Source of the DNA: an uncultured bacterium
GTDB lineage: Bacteria; Bacillota_I; Bacilli_A; RF39; UBA660
Direction: 5' to 3'
Length of the DNA: 46,705 nucleotides
Assembly (NCBI GenBank): GCA_946643435.1
Contig: CAMPCD010000008.1
Span: 1-46,705, forward strand
How positions within the stretch are numbered: the stretch's first letter is position 1; each line of letters opens with the position of its first letter. The notes beneath the pieces were generated by a model. It searched no databases. It saw only the letters and a list, made by a program, of their open reading frames with translations, and was not told where the DNA came from. The position numbers and the translations under genes are program-made. Shown here in pieces: positions 37,661 through 46,705 of the stretch.

Positions 37661-40009
37661 ATGAACAATAATCAAGACGTTGTTAGCACTACTAGTACAA
37701 ATAATAACCCAGTAGAAACTCAATATGTAGATGAATTTGGGAATCCAATAGATCCATCATTAATAGATGAAAATGGCAATTATATTGGAGGGGCTGTTCA
37801 ATATGTAGATGAATTTGGGAATCCAATCGACCCTTCCCTAATTGATGAGAATGGTAATTATATTGGCCCTAAACAAGAAGATAAAGTAGAAGAAATAAAT
37901 GAAGTAAAAGAAGAACCTGTTACAGATTCACAAAATACTTCAGCATCTGCTCATGCTATGGACAATAAAGAATTATTAACAGGTATGGTTACTTTTGATT
38001 ACAATAATGTTCCTATTACTGATATTGTTAATTCTATTATCTTAGATGCAATTAACAAAGGTGCATCAGATATCCACTTTGATCCATTCCCAGAAGGAAT
38101 TAAAATAAGAATAAGAATAGATGGTGTTTTACACGACTACTCTATTGTACCTTTATATGTAAAAAATAATATGATTACTCGTATTAAGATAATATCATCA
38201 ATGAATATTACTGAATCAAGATTACCTCAAGATGGTGCTATCAGAACAGAGTTAGCTAATAAAACTATAGACTTACGTGTAGCTTGCTTACCTACTTCTA
38301 TGGGTGAAAAGATAGTTATTCGTATCATGGATTATTCAATGTCTGCAGCAGGTGTTGATGGTCTAGACTTTAGTGAAAAGAACTTAAAGAAAGTTAATAA
38401 GATGTTATCATTACCAAATGGTATTATACTTGTAACAGGTGCTACTGGTACAGGTAAATCAACTACTGTTTATTCAATGCTACAAGTATTAAATAAAGAG
38501 TCAGCTAATATAATTACAGTTGAAGATCCTATCGAAATGAATATAGGTGGCATTAACCAAGTACAAGCACAAGAAGAAATAGGATTAAACTTTGCTGCTG
38601 TATTAAGATCAATATTACGTGAAGACCCAGATATTATCATGATTGGTGAGATTCGTGATGATGAAACTGCAAGAATTGCTGTACGTGCATCAATAACTGG
38701 TCACTTAGTATTATCTACAATACATACAAATAACTCATTAAATACAATTGAACGTTTAACAGATATGTCTGTAGAAAAATATTTATTAGGTTCTTCTCTA
38801 GAAGGTGTTATTTCTCAAAAACTTGCAAGAAGACTATGTCCTAAATGTAAAAAATTAAGAAAGACAACTGACTATGAGAAAGAAACATTTAAGAAAGTAT
38901 TACATAAAGATGTAGATGAAATATATATACCACAAGGATGTCCTGAATGTGATTCAGGTTATCGAGGACGTATTGCTATTCATGAAGTATTATTAATTAA
39001 TCAACAAATAAGAGATGCAATTACTCGTGGTGATGATAAAGCTAAACTAAGAAAACTTGTATATGGTGCTGGTGATACAGACACAATGTTACAAGATGGA
39101 TTAAAGAAAGTATTATCTGGTGATACATCATTTGATGAAATACTTAAATTAATTGATTTAGATGATGACTTAGGATCAGGTACTCAATTAGGATTAGAAG
39201 AACAAATAAAAGATTCTCAAAATGAAGACATTGAAGAAATAAAGATGGCTGAACCAAGTGTATATCCACAAATGATGATGCCACAAAATAATCAACCAAT
39301 GTATATGCCATATCCAGTACCTATGCAAATAGATCCTGAAACATTAAAACAATTAGTTGAATTAGCTAAAGGTTTACCTTCTTCCACTACTACAACTGAA
39401 ACATTACCTAAAGAAGCTATTAAAGAAGAAAAAGATGATGATTTAGAAGTATTAGAAGAAAAAGAAGAAGAAATAGATGAAATAAAAGAAAGAAAACCTA
39501 AGAAAGATAAAAAGAAAGAAACTAAGGTTGAACCTAAAGAACTAGAAAAAGAAGTAATTGAAGAAGAAGAATTAGATACAATAAATGAAAAGACATTAGA
39601 TATCGATGTAGATGATGATGTAAAAATAGAAAAAGAATCTAAACCAATAGTTACTCTTCAATTAAATGAAACTAATACTATTAGACCACTTCCAGTTAAA
39701 ATGGATGTAGGATATGAAACAGTAAAAGTTAAACCTAAAAAGAAAGCTAATAAAACTACAAATAAGAAGAAAAAAGTAACAAACAATAAAAATATTGAAC
39801 TAGTTACAATTAAGCCTAAAAAGCGTTCTAAAAAGGCTATTAAAAAGGTTAATAATATTAAAGATGATTATGAACAATCTAATGATAAGATTAACAATCT
39901 ATTAGATAAAGCTGTAGCTAAAAAGAATAAGAAGAAATCAGATATAACTACTGAAGATATTAATATTCTTATGGAAGAAGCAAATGATATTATTGATGAT
40001 ATAAAGTAA
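37661..40009 (+). CDS. GspE/PilB-type secretion/pilus assembly ATPase
   Basis: GASDIHFDP, Walker A GATGTGKSTTVYS, Walker B DPDIIMIGEIRDDETA, CPKCKK...CPECDSGYRGR; N-terminal tandem repeat and long KE-rich C-terminus. Confidence 0.93.
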   Translation: MNNNQDVVSTTSTNNNPVETQYVDEFGNPIDPSLIDENGNYIGGAVQYVDEFGNPIDPSLIDENGNYIGPKQEDKVEEINEVKEEPVTDSQNTSASAHAMDNKELLTGMVTFDYNNVPITDIVNSIILDAINKGASDIHFDPFPEGIKIRIRIDGVLHDYSIVPLYVKNNMITRIKIISSMNITESRLPQDGAIRTELANKTIDLRVACLPTSMGEKIVIRIMDYSMSAAGVDGLDFSEKNLKKVNKMLSLPNGIILVTGATGTGKSTTVYSMLQVLNKESANIITVEDPIEMNIGGINQVQAQEEIGLNFAAVLRSILREDPDIIMIGEIRDDETARIAVRASITGHLVLSTIHTNNSLNTIERLTDMSVEKYLLGSSLEGVISQKLARRLCPKCKKLRKTTDYEKETFKKVLHKDVDEIYIPQGCPECDSGYRGRIAIHEVLLINQQIRDAITRGDDKAKLRKLVYGAGDTDTMLQDGLKKVLSGDTSFDEILKLIDLDDDLGSGTQLGLEEQIKDSQNEDIEEIKMAEPSVYPQMMMPQNNQPMYMPYPVPMQIDPETLKQLVELAKGLPSSTTTTETLPKEAIKEEKDDDLEVLEEKEEEIDEIKERKPKKDKKKETKVEPKELEKEVIEEEELDTINEKTLDIDVDDDVKIEKESKPIVTLQLNETNTIRPLPVKMDVGYETVKVKPKKKANKTTNKKKKVTNNKNIELVTIKPKKRSKKAIKKVNNIKDDYEQSNDKINNLLDKAVAKKNKKKSDITTEDINILMEEANDIIDDIK
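37721..37867 (+). repeat. Tandem 23-aa coding repeat (QYVDEFGNPIDPSLIDENGNYIG x2)
   Basis: Copy 1 37721-37789, copy 2 37799-37867; identical protein, diverged DNA in the second half. Confidence 0.9.
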
Positions 40010-40034
40010 AAAGATAGTTAATACTATCTTTTTT
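40010..40034 (+). terminator. Rho-independent terminator of the ATPase gene
   Basis: AAAGATAGT taat ACTATCTTTTTTT. Confidence 0.65.
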
Positions 40035-40044
40035 TATATACAAA

Positions 40045-40074
40045 AAAATACTAGATATTTCTATCTAGTATTTA
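40045..40074 (-). terminator. Rho-independent terminator of tsf
   Basis: AATACTAGATA tttc TATCTAGTATT followed by T-run on the minus strand. Confidence 0.65.
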
Positions 40075-40083
40075 TTATTTATA

Positions 40084-40959
40084 TTAACCAGCTATTTGTT
40101 TAGCTACTTCTTCAGCGAAGTTTTCAGATCTATGTTCCATACCTTCACCAACTTCATATCTAATCATAGATACTAATGAACCATTATTATTCTTAACGAA
40201 TGTTTTGATATCCATTGATGAATCTTTAACGAATTCTTGATCTTCTAAACAATTTTCTTTGTAGTATTTAGAAATTCTACCTACTACCATCTTTTCAGCT
40301 ATATCTTCAGGTTTACCTTCTTCTATAGCTTGAGCTTTTAATACTTCTTTTTCTCTTTCTAATACGTCAGCAGGTACATCTTCAGCTTTTAAATAAGTTG
40401 GTCTCATGGCTGCAGATTGCATAGCGCAGTCTCTAGCTACTTCTTCATTTGCTCCTTCAGTAACAACTAATGAAGCAATTTTTCCACCCATGTGAATATA
40501 TGCACCAAAGTTTTGACTATCAGTCTTAACAACTAATTCTGCTCTTCTTAAAGATAATTTTTCTCCAATTGTAGCAGTCTTAGCAGTAATGATTTCATTT
40601 ATAGTTTGTCCATCAACTGTTAAAGCTAATACATCTTCTACTGAAGAAATCTTATCAGCAGTTAAGATAGCCTTTCCAATTGTATCAACTAAATCAATGA
40701 AATCTTGATTCTTTGTAACAAAGTCTGTTTCACAGTTAACTTCTACGATAGCAGATTTATTACCTTCTGTATAAATATTAGCTAATCCTTCAGCAGCAAT
40801 TCTGTCTGCTTTCTTAGCAGCTTTAGAGATACCTTTTTCTCTTAACCAATCAATGGCAGCTTCAATATCTCCGTTACATTCAGTTAGTGCTTTCTTGCAA
40901 TCCATCATTCCAGCACCAGTTTTATTTCTTAATTCATTAACTTCTTTTGCGCTTATCAT
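40084..40959 (-). CDS. tsf: Elongation factor Ts
   Basis: VNELRNKTGAGMMDCKKALTECNGDIEAAIDWLREKGI. Confidence 0.97.
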   Translation of the reverse strand: MISAKEVNELRNKTGAGMMDCKKALTECNGDIEAAIDWLREKGISKAAKKADRIAAEGLANIYTEGNKSAIVEVNCETDFVTKNQDFIDLVDTIGKAILTADKISSVEDVLALTVDGQTINEIITAKTATIGEKLSLRRAELVVKTDSQNFGAYIHMGGKIASLVVTEGANEEVARDCAMQSAAMRPTYLKAEDVPADVLEREKEVLKAQAIEEGKPEDIAEKMVVGRISKYYKENCLEDQEFVKDSSMDIKTFVKNNNGSLVSMIRYEVGEGMEHRSENFAEEVAKQIAG

Positions 40960-40975
40960 ATTTATACTCCCTTTA

Positions 40976-41893
40976 TTATTTACTTAATACTTCAATTAAT
41001 TCATCTTTCTTCATAGTAGAGAAACCTTTAACACCAGCTTCTTTTGCCATAGCTCTTAATTCAGCTACAGTCTTATCAGCTAAACCATTATCAGCTTTCT
41101 TTTCTTCTACTTTAACTTCTTTCTTTTCTACTTTTTCTTCTTTTTTAGATTCTTTAGTAGCTTCAGTTTTGAAGTCTTTCTTATTATCTTCAGTTACATA
41201 ATCAACTGTTGGTAATCCTTTAGCTTCACATATAGCATTATTTAATACTCCTAAAACAACTTTTACTGATCTAACAGCATCGTCATTACCAGGAATAACA
41301 TAATCTACTGCATCTGGATCACAGTTAGTATCAACTAAACCAAATACTGGAATATTTAATCTTCTAGCTTCTCTGATAGCATTGATTTCCTTAGTAGGAT
41401 CAACAATGATTAAAGCGTTAGGTAATTTATCCATAGCTCTAATACCAGCTAAGTTTCTGTCTAATTTTTCATATTCCTTTTTAATATTTTCAACTTCTTT
41501 TTTAGGTAATACTTCGAATGTTCCATCTTCTTTCATCTTTTCGATTTCTTCCATTCTTCTAACTCTTCTTCTGATAGTTCTGAAGTTAGTTAGAGTTCCA
41601 CCTAACCATCTTGAAGTTACATAGAAAGATTCAGATCTTTCTGCTTCTTCTTGAGATGCTTCAACAGCTTGTTTTTTAGTTCCAACAAATAAGAATGAAC
41701 CTCCGTTTTCAGCTATCTCTTTTACTTTTGCATATGCATTTTCTAAGCATACAACAGTCTTTTCAAGGTCGATAATATAAATACCATCTCTTGAATTAAA
41801 GATGTATTCCTTCATTTTAGGATTCCATCTTTTGGTTTGATGTCCAAAATGAACACCTGCTTCTAATAAATAACTCATAGAAACAACAGCCAT
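40976..41893 (-). CDS. rpsB: 30S ribosomal protein S2 with C-terminal extension
   Basis: [49 protein letters not shown]; extra ~70 aa C-terminus; start MAVVSMS at 41893. Confidence 0.97.
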   Translation of the reverse strand: MAVVSMSYLLEAGVHFGHQTKRWNPKMKEYIFNSRDGIYIIDLEKTVVCLENAYAKVKEIAENGGSFLFVGTKKQAVEASQEEAERSESFYVTSRWLGGTLTNFRTIRRRVRRMEEIEKMKEDGTFEVLPKKEVENIKKEYEKLDRNLAGIRAMDKLPNALIIVDPTKEINAIREARRLNIPVFGLVDTNCDPDAVDYVIPGNDDAVRSVKVVLGVLNNAICEAKGLPTVDYVTEDNKKDFKTEATKESKKEEKVEKKEVKVEEKKADNGLADKTVAELRAMAKEAGVKGFSTMKKDELIEVLSK

Positions 41894-41918
41894 AATTAAC
41901 ACTTCCTTTCGTTTTTTT

Positions 41919-41985
41919 CATCCACATATCCAAGACATACCAACCTAATATGGCCACTAGGCAAGCCCTCTAAATATGTGTGTCT
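41919..41985 (-). promoter_or_regulatory. Structured 5' leader of rpsB (possible autoregulatory r-protein leader)
   Basis: CACATAT (41923-41929)/ATATGTG (41974-41980) closing stem with internal GGGCTTGCC / GGCCATATTAGG elements between promoter and RBS. Confidence 0.45.
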
Positions 41986-42010
41986 ATTTGGTTTTAATAA
42001 AACCTACATT

Positions 42011-42039
42011 AGTATATCAATTAATAAAGAAAAAATCAA
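42011..42039 (-). promoter_or_regulatory. Sigma-70-type promoter of rpsB-tsf
   Basis: On the minus strand TTGATT, 17-bp spacer, TATACT. Confidence 0.65.
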
Positions 42040-42053
42040 CGTTTTATCGTTGA
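42036..42053 (-). terminator. Rho-independent terminator of the histidine kinase gene
   Basis: Minus strand TCAACG ATAAAA CGTTGA TTTTTTC. Confidence 0.65.
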
Positions 42054-42065
42054 CTTTATTCTAAC

Positions 42066-44549
42066 TTATTTTAAATGTTTTTTAATTACTTTATCAAATT
42101 CTTCTTTACTCATTGGTTTAGTAATATATTCATCAAATCCTTCTGATAAATATCTATCTTTAGCGCCTAATACAGCATCAGCAGTTAAGGCTATTACTTT
42201 TGTATCAAATCCATCTAATTTATTTAATTCATGTAATGTTTTTACACCATCCATCATAGGCATCATGATATCCATGAATATTAAATCATATTTAGTATTT
42301 TGTACCATCTTAATAGCTTCAATACCTGAATTAGCAGCTTCTACATCATATCCTAATGCAGTAATTAATTTAGATTCAACTTTAATATTCAAATTATTAT
42401 CGTCGACAATTAATATTTTAACTTTATCAGTCTTTCTTGAAGAAGCTTTCTTAGTATTCTTTTGTTCTTTAGGAGTATCTTCCTTCTTCTCTTCTTCTAC
42501 TGGTTCTTCATTATTGTCTTGGAACTTAAGTTCTTCTTTAAGTTTGTCTTTATCACCAGGTATTACAATTATTTCAGTTTTATCAGGATTAAACTTAGGA
42601 ATATCACCTACCTTAGATATTCTAGGTACTATTTCTTCCTTAGGTTCAACCTTCACTTCTTCCTTAACTTCTTCTTTAACTTCTTCTTTTTCTTCAGATT
42701 TAATTACCATTGAATTAGATTTGTTATCAAATGAAGCAGTTGCATGCATAAATTTAACTAATACACTATATAATTCATTTTGATCTATAGGTTTAGCTAA
42801 ATAGCCATCAAAACCTGCAGCTAAATACTTTTCTTTCATACCATTTATTGCATTAGCTGTTAATGCTATAACTGGTATAGTGAAATTAGGTATTTGTCTT
42901 AGTTTTTCTAGTGTTTGAGTACCAGACATCTTAGGCATCATATCATCTAGTAGTATTAAATCATATTTATTACCATTCTCTATTAATTCATAACAATCAT
43001 GTCCTGAATCACATACAGTAACAGTAATATTATATTTAGATAATAATTTATTAGCTAGTTTTAAGTTTAACTTATTATCATCTACTACTAATACTTTCTT
43101 ACCAGTTAAATCTACTACAACATTCATTTGTTGTGTTGTATCAGATAAATTAGCATCACTTATCTTTTGATCAAGTGCTACAGTAAATGTAGAACCATCT
43201 CCATATTTAGAATCAACTACTATAGTACCTTTCATCATTTCAACTAATTGTTTAGTAATAGCTAGTCCTAAACCAGTACCTTCAATAGTTTGATTCTTTT
43301 CTTCATCTAATCTTTGGAATCTTGTAAATAATTTATTAATATCTTCTTTCTTAATTCCACGACCTGAATCTTTAACTATAAATATTAATCTAACATGATT
43401 ATTAAATTTAACACATTGTACATCAAAGTTAACATAACCTTCATCTGTATACTTAATAGCATTAGTTAAAAGATTAATAACAACTTTCTTAATATTAGCT
43501 TTATCACCATATAAAGCATTAGGTATATCAGGTGCAATATTTACATTAAAGTCTAGTGGTTTATCTCCTAATCTACCTTTAGCTAGTTTAACCATTTCAT
43601 CTATCATCTTATTAGGGTTATAATCAGTTTCTACTAATTCAAGTCTACCTGATTCAATCTTAGAAATATCTAATATACCATTTACTATCTCTAATAATGT
43701 TTGAGAAGCACCTACTATATCTTGTGCATTCTCTTTAGCTTCTTCTAAGGTATTAGATTGTAATACACATTCAGAGAAACCAACAATAGCATTTAATGGT
43801 GTTCTTATTTCATGTGACATGGATGATAAGAAATCAGATTTAGCAGCATTGGCTTTATCTGCTCTTTCTTTTTCTAATTCTACTTTTTGAAGCATTTTTA
43901 CATCAGGGTTTTCAATAGTCATATATATCAAGAATAATATAGCCGTTTCCATAGAAGTCATTAAAGTATATTCTGGATGAGTTCGTTGAATAAATGTAAC
44001 AACACATGAAGCTAACAAAAATACAATTACTGGATAATAGTTATTTTTCTTAACAACATTCAAATGCATAAATATCAAAACCAAGCAACTCGTAATTCCT
44101 ATCGATGCTAATACATACACCAAATTTACCGCCATGCCATATGAATAAATGTATTCACCTGTAGAAAAACTTAATGGTAATATAAAGATTAATATTGAGT
44201 ATATCCAAAATAATACCCACATTGAAAAAGTAATTTTTTTTCTGTTTTTTTGATATGTCAGTTCATCTACACAAAACGAATATACATAATCAACAAAATG
44301 CATAATAAAAGTAACCAAATAGATTAAATATAGTCTATTAATAATAGATGTTGCTATACTCATATCGCCCAAATACTTGATTGAAAAAATGCATCCAAGT
44401 TCTAAAAGTAAACCAATAAAATTAAGTAGTAATAAATGACTATAGATTCTTAATTGACTACTATCTATATGACCTTTTTTATGATAGATTACATTAATAA
44501 AAATACTGTATATAATACTTAATAATATAAAAGCAACATTTATTGTCAT
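42066..44549 (-). CDS. Hybrid sensor histidine kinase with two receiver domains
   Basis: N-terminal multi-TM region; HisKA KSDFLSSMSHEIRTPLNAIVGFSE; HATPase GRGIKKEDINKLFTRFQRLDE...GTGLGLAI; REC1 VLVVDDNKLNLKLA...LLDDMMPKMSG; KEE-rich linker; REC2 ILIVDDNNLNIKV...FMDIMMPMMDG. Confidence 0.95.
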   Translation of the reverse strand: MTINVAFILLSIIYSIFINVIYHKKGHIDSSQLRIYSHLLLLNFIGLLLELGCIFSIKYLGDMSIATSIINRLYLIYLVTFIMHFVDYVYSFCVDELTYQKNRKKITFSMWVLFWIYSILIFILPLSFSTGEYIYSYGMAVNLVYVLASIGITSCLVLIFMHLNVVKKNNYYPVIVFLLASCVVTFIQRTHPEYTLMTSMETAILFLIYMTIENPDVKMLQKVELEKERADKANAAKSDFLSSMSHEIRTPLNAIVGFSECVLQSNTLEEAKENAQDIVGASQTLLEIVNGILDISKIESGRLELVETDYNPNKMIDEMVKLAKGRLGDKPLDFNVNIAPDIPNALYGDKANIKKVVINLLTNAIKYTDEGYVNFDVQCVKFNNHVRLIFIVKDSGRGIKKEDINKLFTRFQRLDEEKNQTIEGTGLGLAITKQLVEMMKGTIVVDSKYGDGSTFTVALDQKISDANLSDTTQQMNVVVDLTGKKVLVVDDNKLNLKLANKLLSKYNITVTVCDSGHDCYELIENGNKYDLILLDDMMPKMSGTQTLEKLRQIPNFTIPVIALTANAINGMKEKYLAAGFDGYLAKPIDQNELYSVLVKFMHATASFDNKSNSMVIKSEEKEEVKEEVKEEVKVEPKEEIVPRISKVGDIPKFNPDKTEIIVIPGDKDKLKEELKFQDNNEEPVEEEKKEDTPKEQKNTKKASSRKTDKVKILIVDDNNLNIKVESKLITALGYDVEAANSGIEAIKMVQNTKYDLIFMDIMMPMMDGVKTLHELNKLDGFDTKVIALTADAVLGAKDRYLSEGFDEYITKPMSKEEFDKVIKKHLK

Positions 44550-44613
44550 TACACATTCCTCTATTCTATTTTAATTATACTACACAATCAAAAAAAAACA
44601 TATAAAAAGAAGT

Positions 44614-46653
44614 CTATAAAGACTTCTTTTGTTTTAATGTTCTAACTTTGTCAATTTGGATAATATTTGATTCCAATTTATTATCAAATACATTATATAT
44701 AACAGTATTAGATTCTCCCATTTCTTCAAGTGATGCAACACTACGTTTTCCTGATTTTGTTTCTGGGAATGAGTCATAAAAATCAATTATCCTAAACGCT
44801 ACTAAGTTCGAAATATCATAGTTATATCTAGAATATATTCTATCAATAGCTGACTTAATTACGAATAAGTCAGATTTTTTCTTATCAGGTTGGAATTGAA
44901 TGTTGATAACGACCTTTCCATCTTTAGTATTAGTTGCTGTACAAGATAATACATTTTTTGTATCTCTTAATATTTCATCTTCAATAACATAAGGATATAC
45001 TTCAATACTATCGCTTAAGTGTAATTTATAGTCAAGTCTTCCTTTTACATGAATTCCACCAAGTTCATCAACATAACCTAATACATTATTAGATACCCAT
45101 TCTCTTCCATGTTCATCAGTAATTATTAATTCTTCAGTTTTTTTCGGATTATCTAAGTAATGTGACATAGTAGTAGCAGAGTTAGATGCAATTACTCCCA
45201 ATTCATTATAATCACATTCCTTATATGATCCATCGTCTAATTGTTTGAAAGAACTAATTTGAACATACGCTTCCGGATTCATTCCAGTAATATGATTTTT
45301 TAATCTTAAATAATTAACCTTATCATATAAAGCTTTCCATAAAGTATAGTAGATTCCACCATGTTCAGTATCTCCTCCACCAATACATAATGTAGTAAAA
45401 GGTAAGGAAAAACCATTTATTTTTACTCCAGAACCAGCTCTCGCAATTCTAAAGCACTTATTTAAAAATTTTTCCTCTCCAGGTGAAGTCCCCTCACCTA
45501 CAGCAAAGCAAGCAAACAACCATGGCATTTTTCTTCTTTGGCCATCAACAACATAACGACTACCATATAAATATTCTTTAAACGCATACATCAAATGAGT
45601 CAATGTCATATTTAAGTAATTAGGCTTATTCATAAAAATTGCATCTAGTGCTGTCTCGCTAGAATATTCTGGTTCCAAAGCAACAGACCACAATTGCATT
45701 AAGTTATCTGATATACATGTAATAATATCAGTATTAGAATCAGTATGAATATGTGCCATACCTCTTAAACCTGCTAAATCTGGATTTCCAGATAATTCCG
45801 AATCGTGAAATCTACCACTAACAATCAAACTACGATTAGTATGAGTAAGTGGTTTTGGATATCCAACTCTAGTCGATCCACTAGTATATGTATGTAAAAA
45901 TTCAGTATTTAAATCACCAACTGATTCCACATCAAGTTCAAGAGATTTTCCATAATCACTATATGAATTAAATGAGATAATTCTATTATCATCATTTACG
46001 AAGGAATCTCTCAAACAATCATAATGATAGTATTTATCTAAAGAAGGTTCATATTCGTCGCATTTAGTTGGATCATCAGGTAACGAATCTGCTAAAGATG
46101 ACATTATAATCTTATCAAAGCTTCTATTATCTAAGACAGACTTAACATTAAGATATTGGTCATCTGTAATAAATAGCATTTTTGATGAACTTTTATCTAA
46201 TAATTCATTTAAATAATCTTTATCAAAATTATTACTCATTAAATTCACTTTTGCACCTAACTTATTAGCAGCTAGTAAAAAGTAAACAGTTTCTGGAGTA
46301 TTGCTTAAGAAAGCAGGAATATTGTCACCTTGAACAATACCTGAAGCCTTCATAGCCTTTGCTAAATCATCCGCTTTTTTAATCATTTCTTCAAAAGATA
46401 TTTTTGTTCCACGATAGAATAATGCTAATGCATTTGGATTTTTCTTAGCTCTTTGAACGATTTCATCATACCAAGAATGATTATGATTTTCCTCAATATC
46501 AATTAATCCTGCTATTGCTCTTTTTCCTTTTTTTGTCTTAAAAAGGCGCATAGATGGTTTGCTTCCATCTACAAATTTTATAGATTGTAATTCATCCTCT
46601 AAATGAAATGGTTTAATTTTGCCACTTAATTTATCAAATATATTTCTTGCCAT
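44614..46653 (-). CDS. AMP-forming acyl-CoA synthetase/ligase-like (ANL superfamily)
   Basis: NALALFYRGTKISFEEMIKKADDLAKAM; YTSGSTRVGYPKPLTHTNRS; VKGRLDYKLHLSDSIEVYPYVIED; C-terminal ETKSGKRSV. Confidence 0.85.
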   Translation of the reverse strand: MARNIFDKLSGKIKPFHLEDELQSIKFVDGSKPSMRLFKTKKGKRAIAGLIDIEENHNHSWYDEIVQRAKKNPNALALFYRGTKISFEEMIKKADDLAKAMKASGIVQGDNIPAFLSNTPETVYFLLAANKLGAKVNLMSNNFDKDYLNELLDKSSSKMLFITDDQYLNVKSVLDNRSFDKIIMSSLADSLPDDPTKCDEYEPSLDKYYHYDCLRDSFVNDDNRIISFNSYSDYGKSLELDVESVGDLNTEFLHTYTSGSTRVGYPKPLTHTNRSLIVSGRFHDSELSGNPDLAGLRGMAHIHTDSNTDIITCISDNLMQLWSVALEPEYSSETALDAIFMNKPNYLNMTLTHLMYAFKEYLYGSRYVVDGQRRKMPWLFACFAVGEGTSPGEEKFLNKCFRIARAGSGVKINGFSLPFTTLCIGGGDTEHGGIYYTLWKALYDKVNYLRLKNHITGMNPEAYVQISSFKQLDDGSYKECDYNELGVIASNSATTMSHYLDNPKKTEELIITDEHGREWVSNNVLGYVDELGGIHVKGRLDYKLHLSDSIEVYPYVIEDEILRDTKNVLSCTATNTKDGKVVINIQFQPDKKKSDLFVIKSAIDRIYSRYNYDISNLVAFRIIDFYDSFPETKSGKRSVASLEEMGESNTVIYNVFDNKLESNIIQIDKVRTLKQKKSL

Positions 46654-46705
46654 AACTACACCATACTTTCCCCTTTTAATTGATACATATTATATCATTT
46701 TACAC

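Noticed and set aside
42265-42783. 172-aa and 83-aa forward ORFs opposite the histidine kinase linker
   Set aside because: Ser/Leu- and Phe-rich composition is the antisense of the KE-rich linker and REC2; no independent support.

Overview
This 46.7 kb window is a very AT-rich bacterial chromosome segment. Gene content and order suggest a reduced-genome Firmicutes/Mycoplasmatota-like lineage; this is inference, since no search was run. Most of it is housekeeping: pyruvate:ferredoxin oxidoreductase, TlyA, GpsA, RarA, XerD-type recombinase, EF-P, L33, UvrC, Dtd, Rel, trigger factor, TrmD-RimM, SpoU methyltransferase, Der, EngB, RecU-PBP1A, a GspE/PilB-type ATPase, a prepilin, EF-Ts-S2, a hybrid histidine kinase and an AMP-forming ligase. 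I found no tRNA, rRNA, transposon, prophage or CRISPR array. The most notable region is the ~520-bp non-coding gap at 13021-13541. It holds a 28-bp sequence (13199-13226, ACTTCATATAATATATATTATGTTAACT) that matches my recollection of the Firmicutes dif/XerCD site at about 25 of 28 positions. The dominant gene orientation switches there (+ to the left, - to the right), as expected at a replication terminus, and a XerD-type gene lies 1.9 kb away. Several pairs of inverted repeats are nested around this site, with pair midpoints within about 3 bp of the dif centre, and most carry a shared AGTGKRWTAG-like motif. I know of no description of such a symmetric dif-flanking array, so it is my main candidate for an undescribed system. 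Other points of interest are a probable 6S RNA (931-1124) overlapped by a mis-called ORF start, a Rel protein whose (p)ppGpp hydrolase active site looks destroyed, a GDPD-like pseudoenzyme, an S2 protein with a Rho-N/HeH-like C-terminal extension, a recoded tandem repeat in the secretion ATPase, and a structured rpsB leader.
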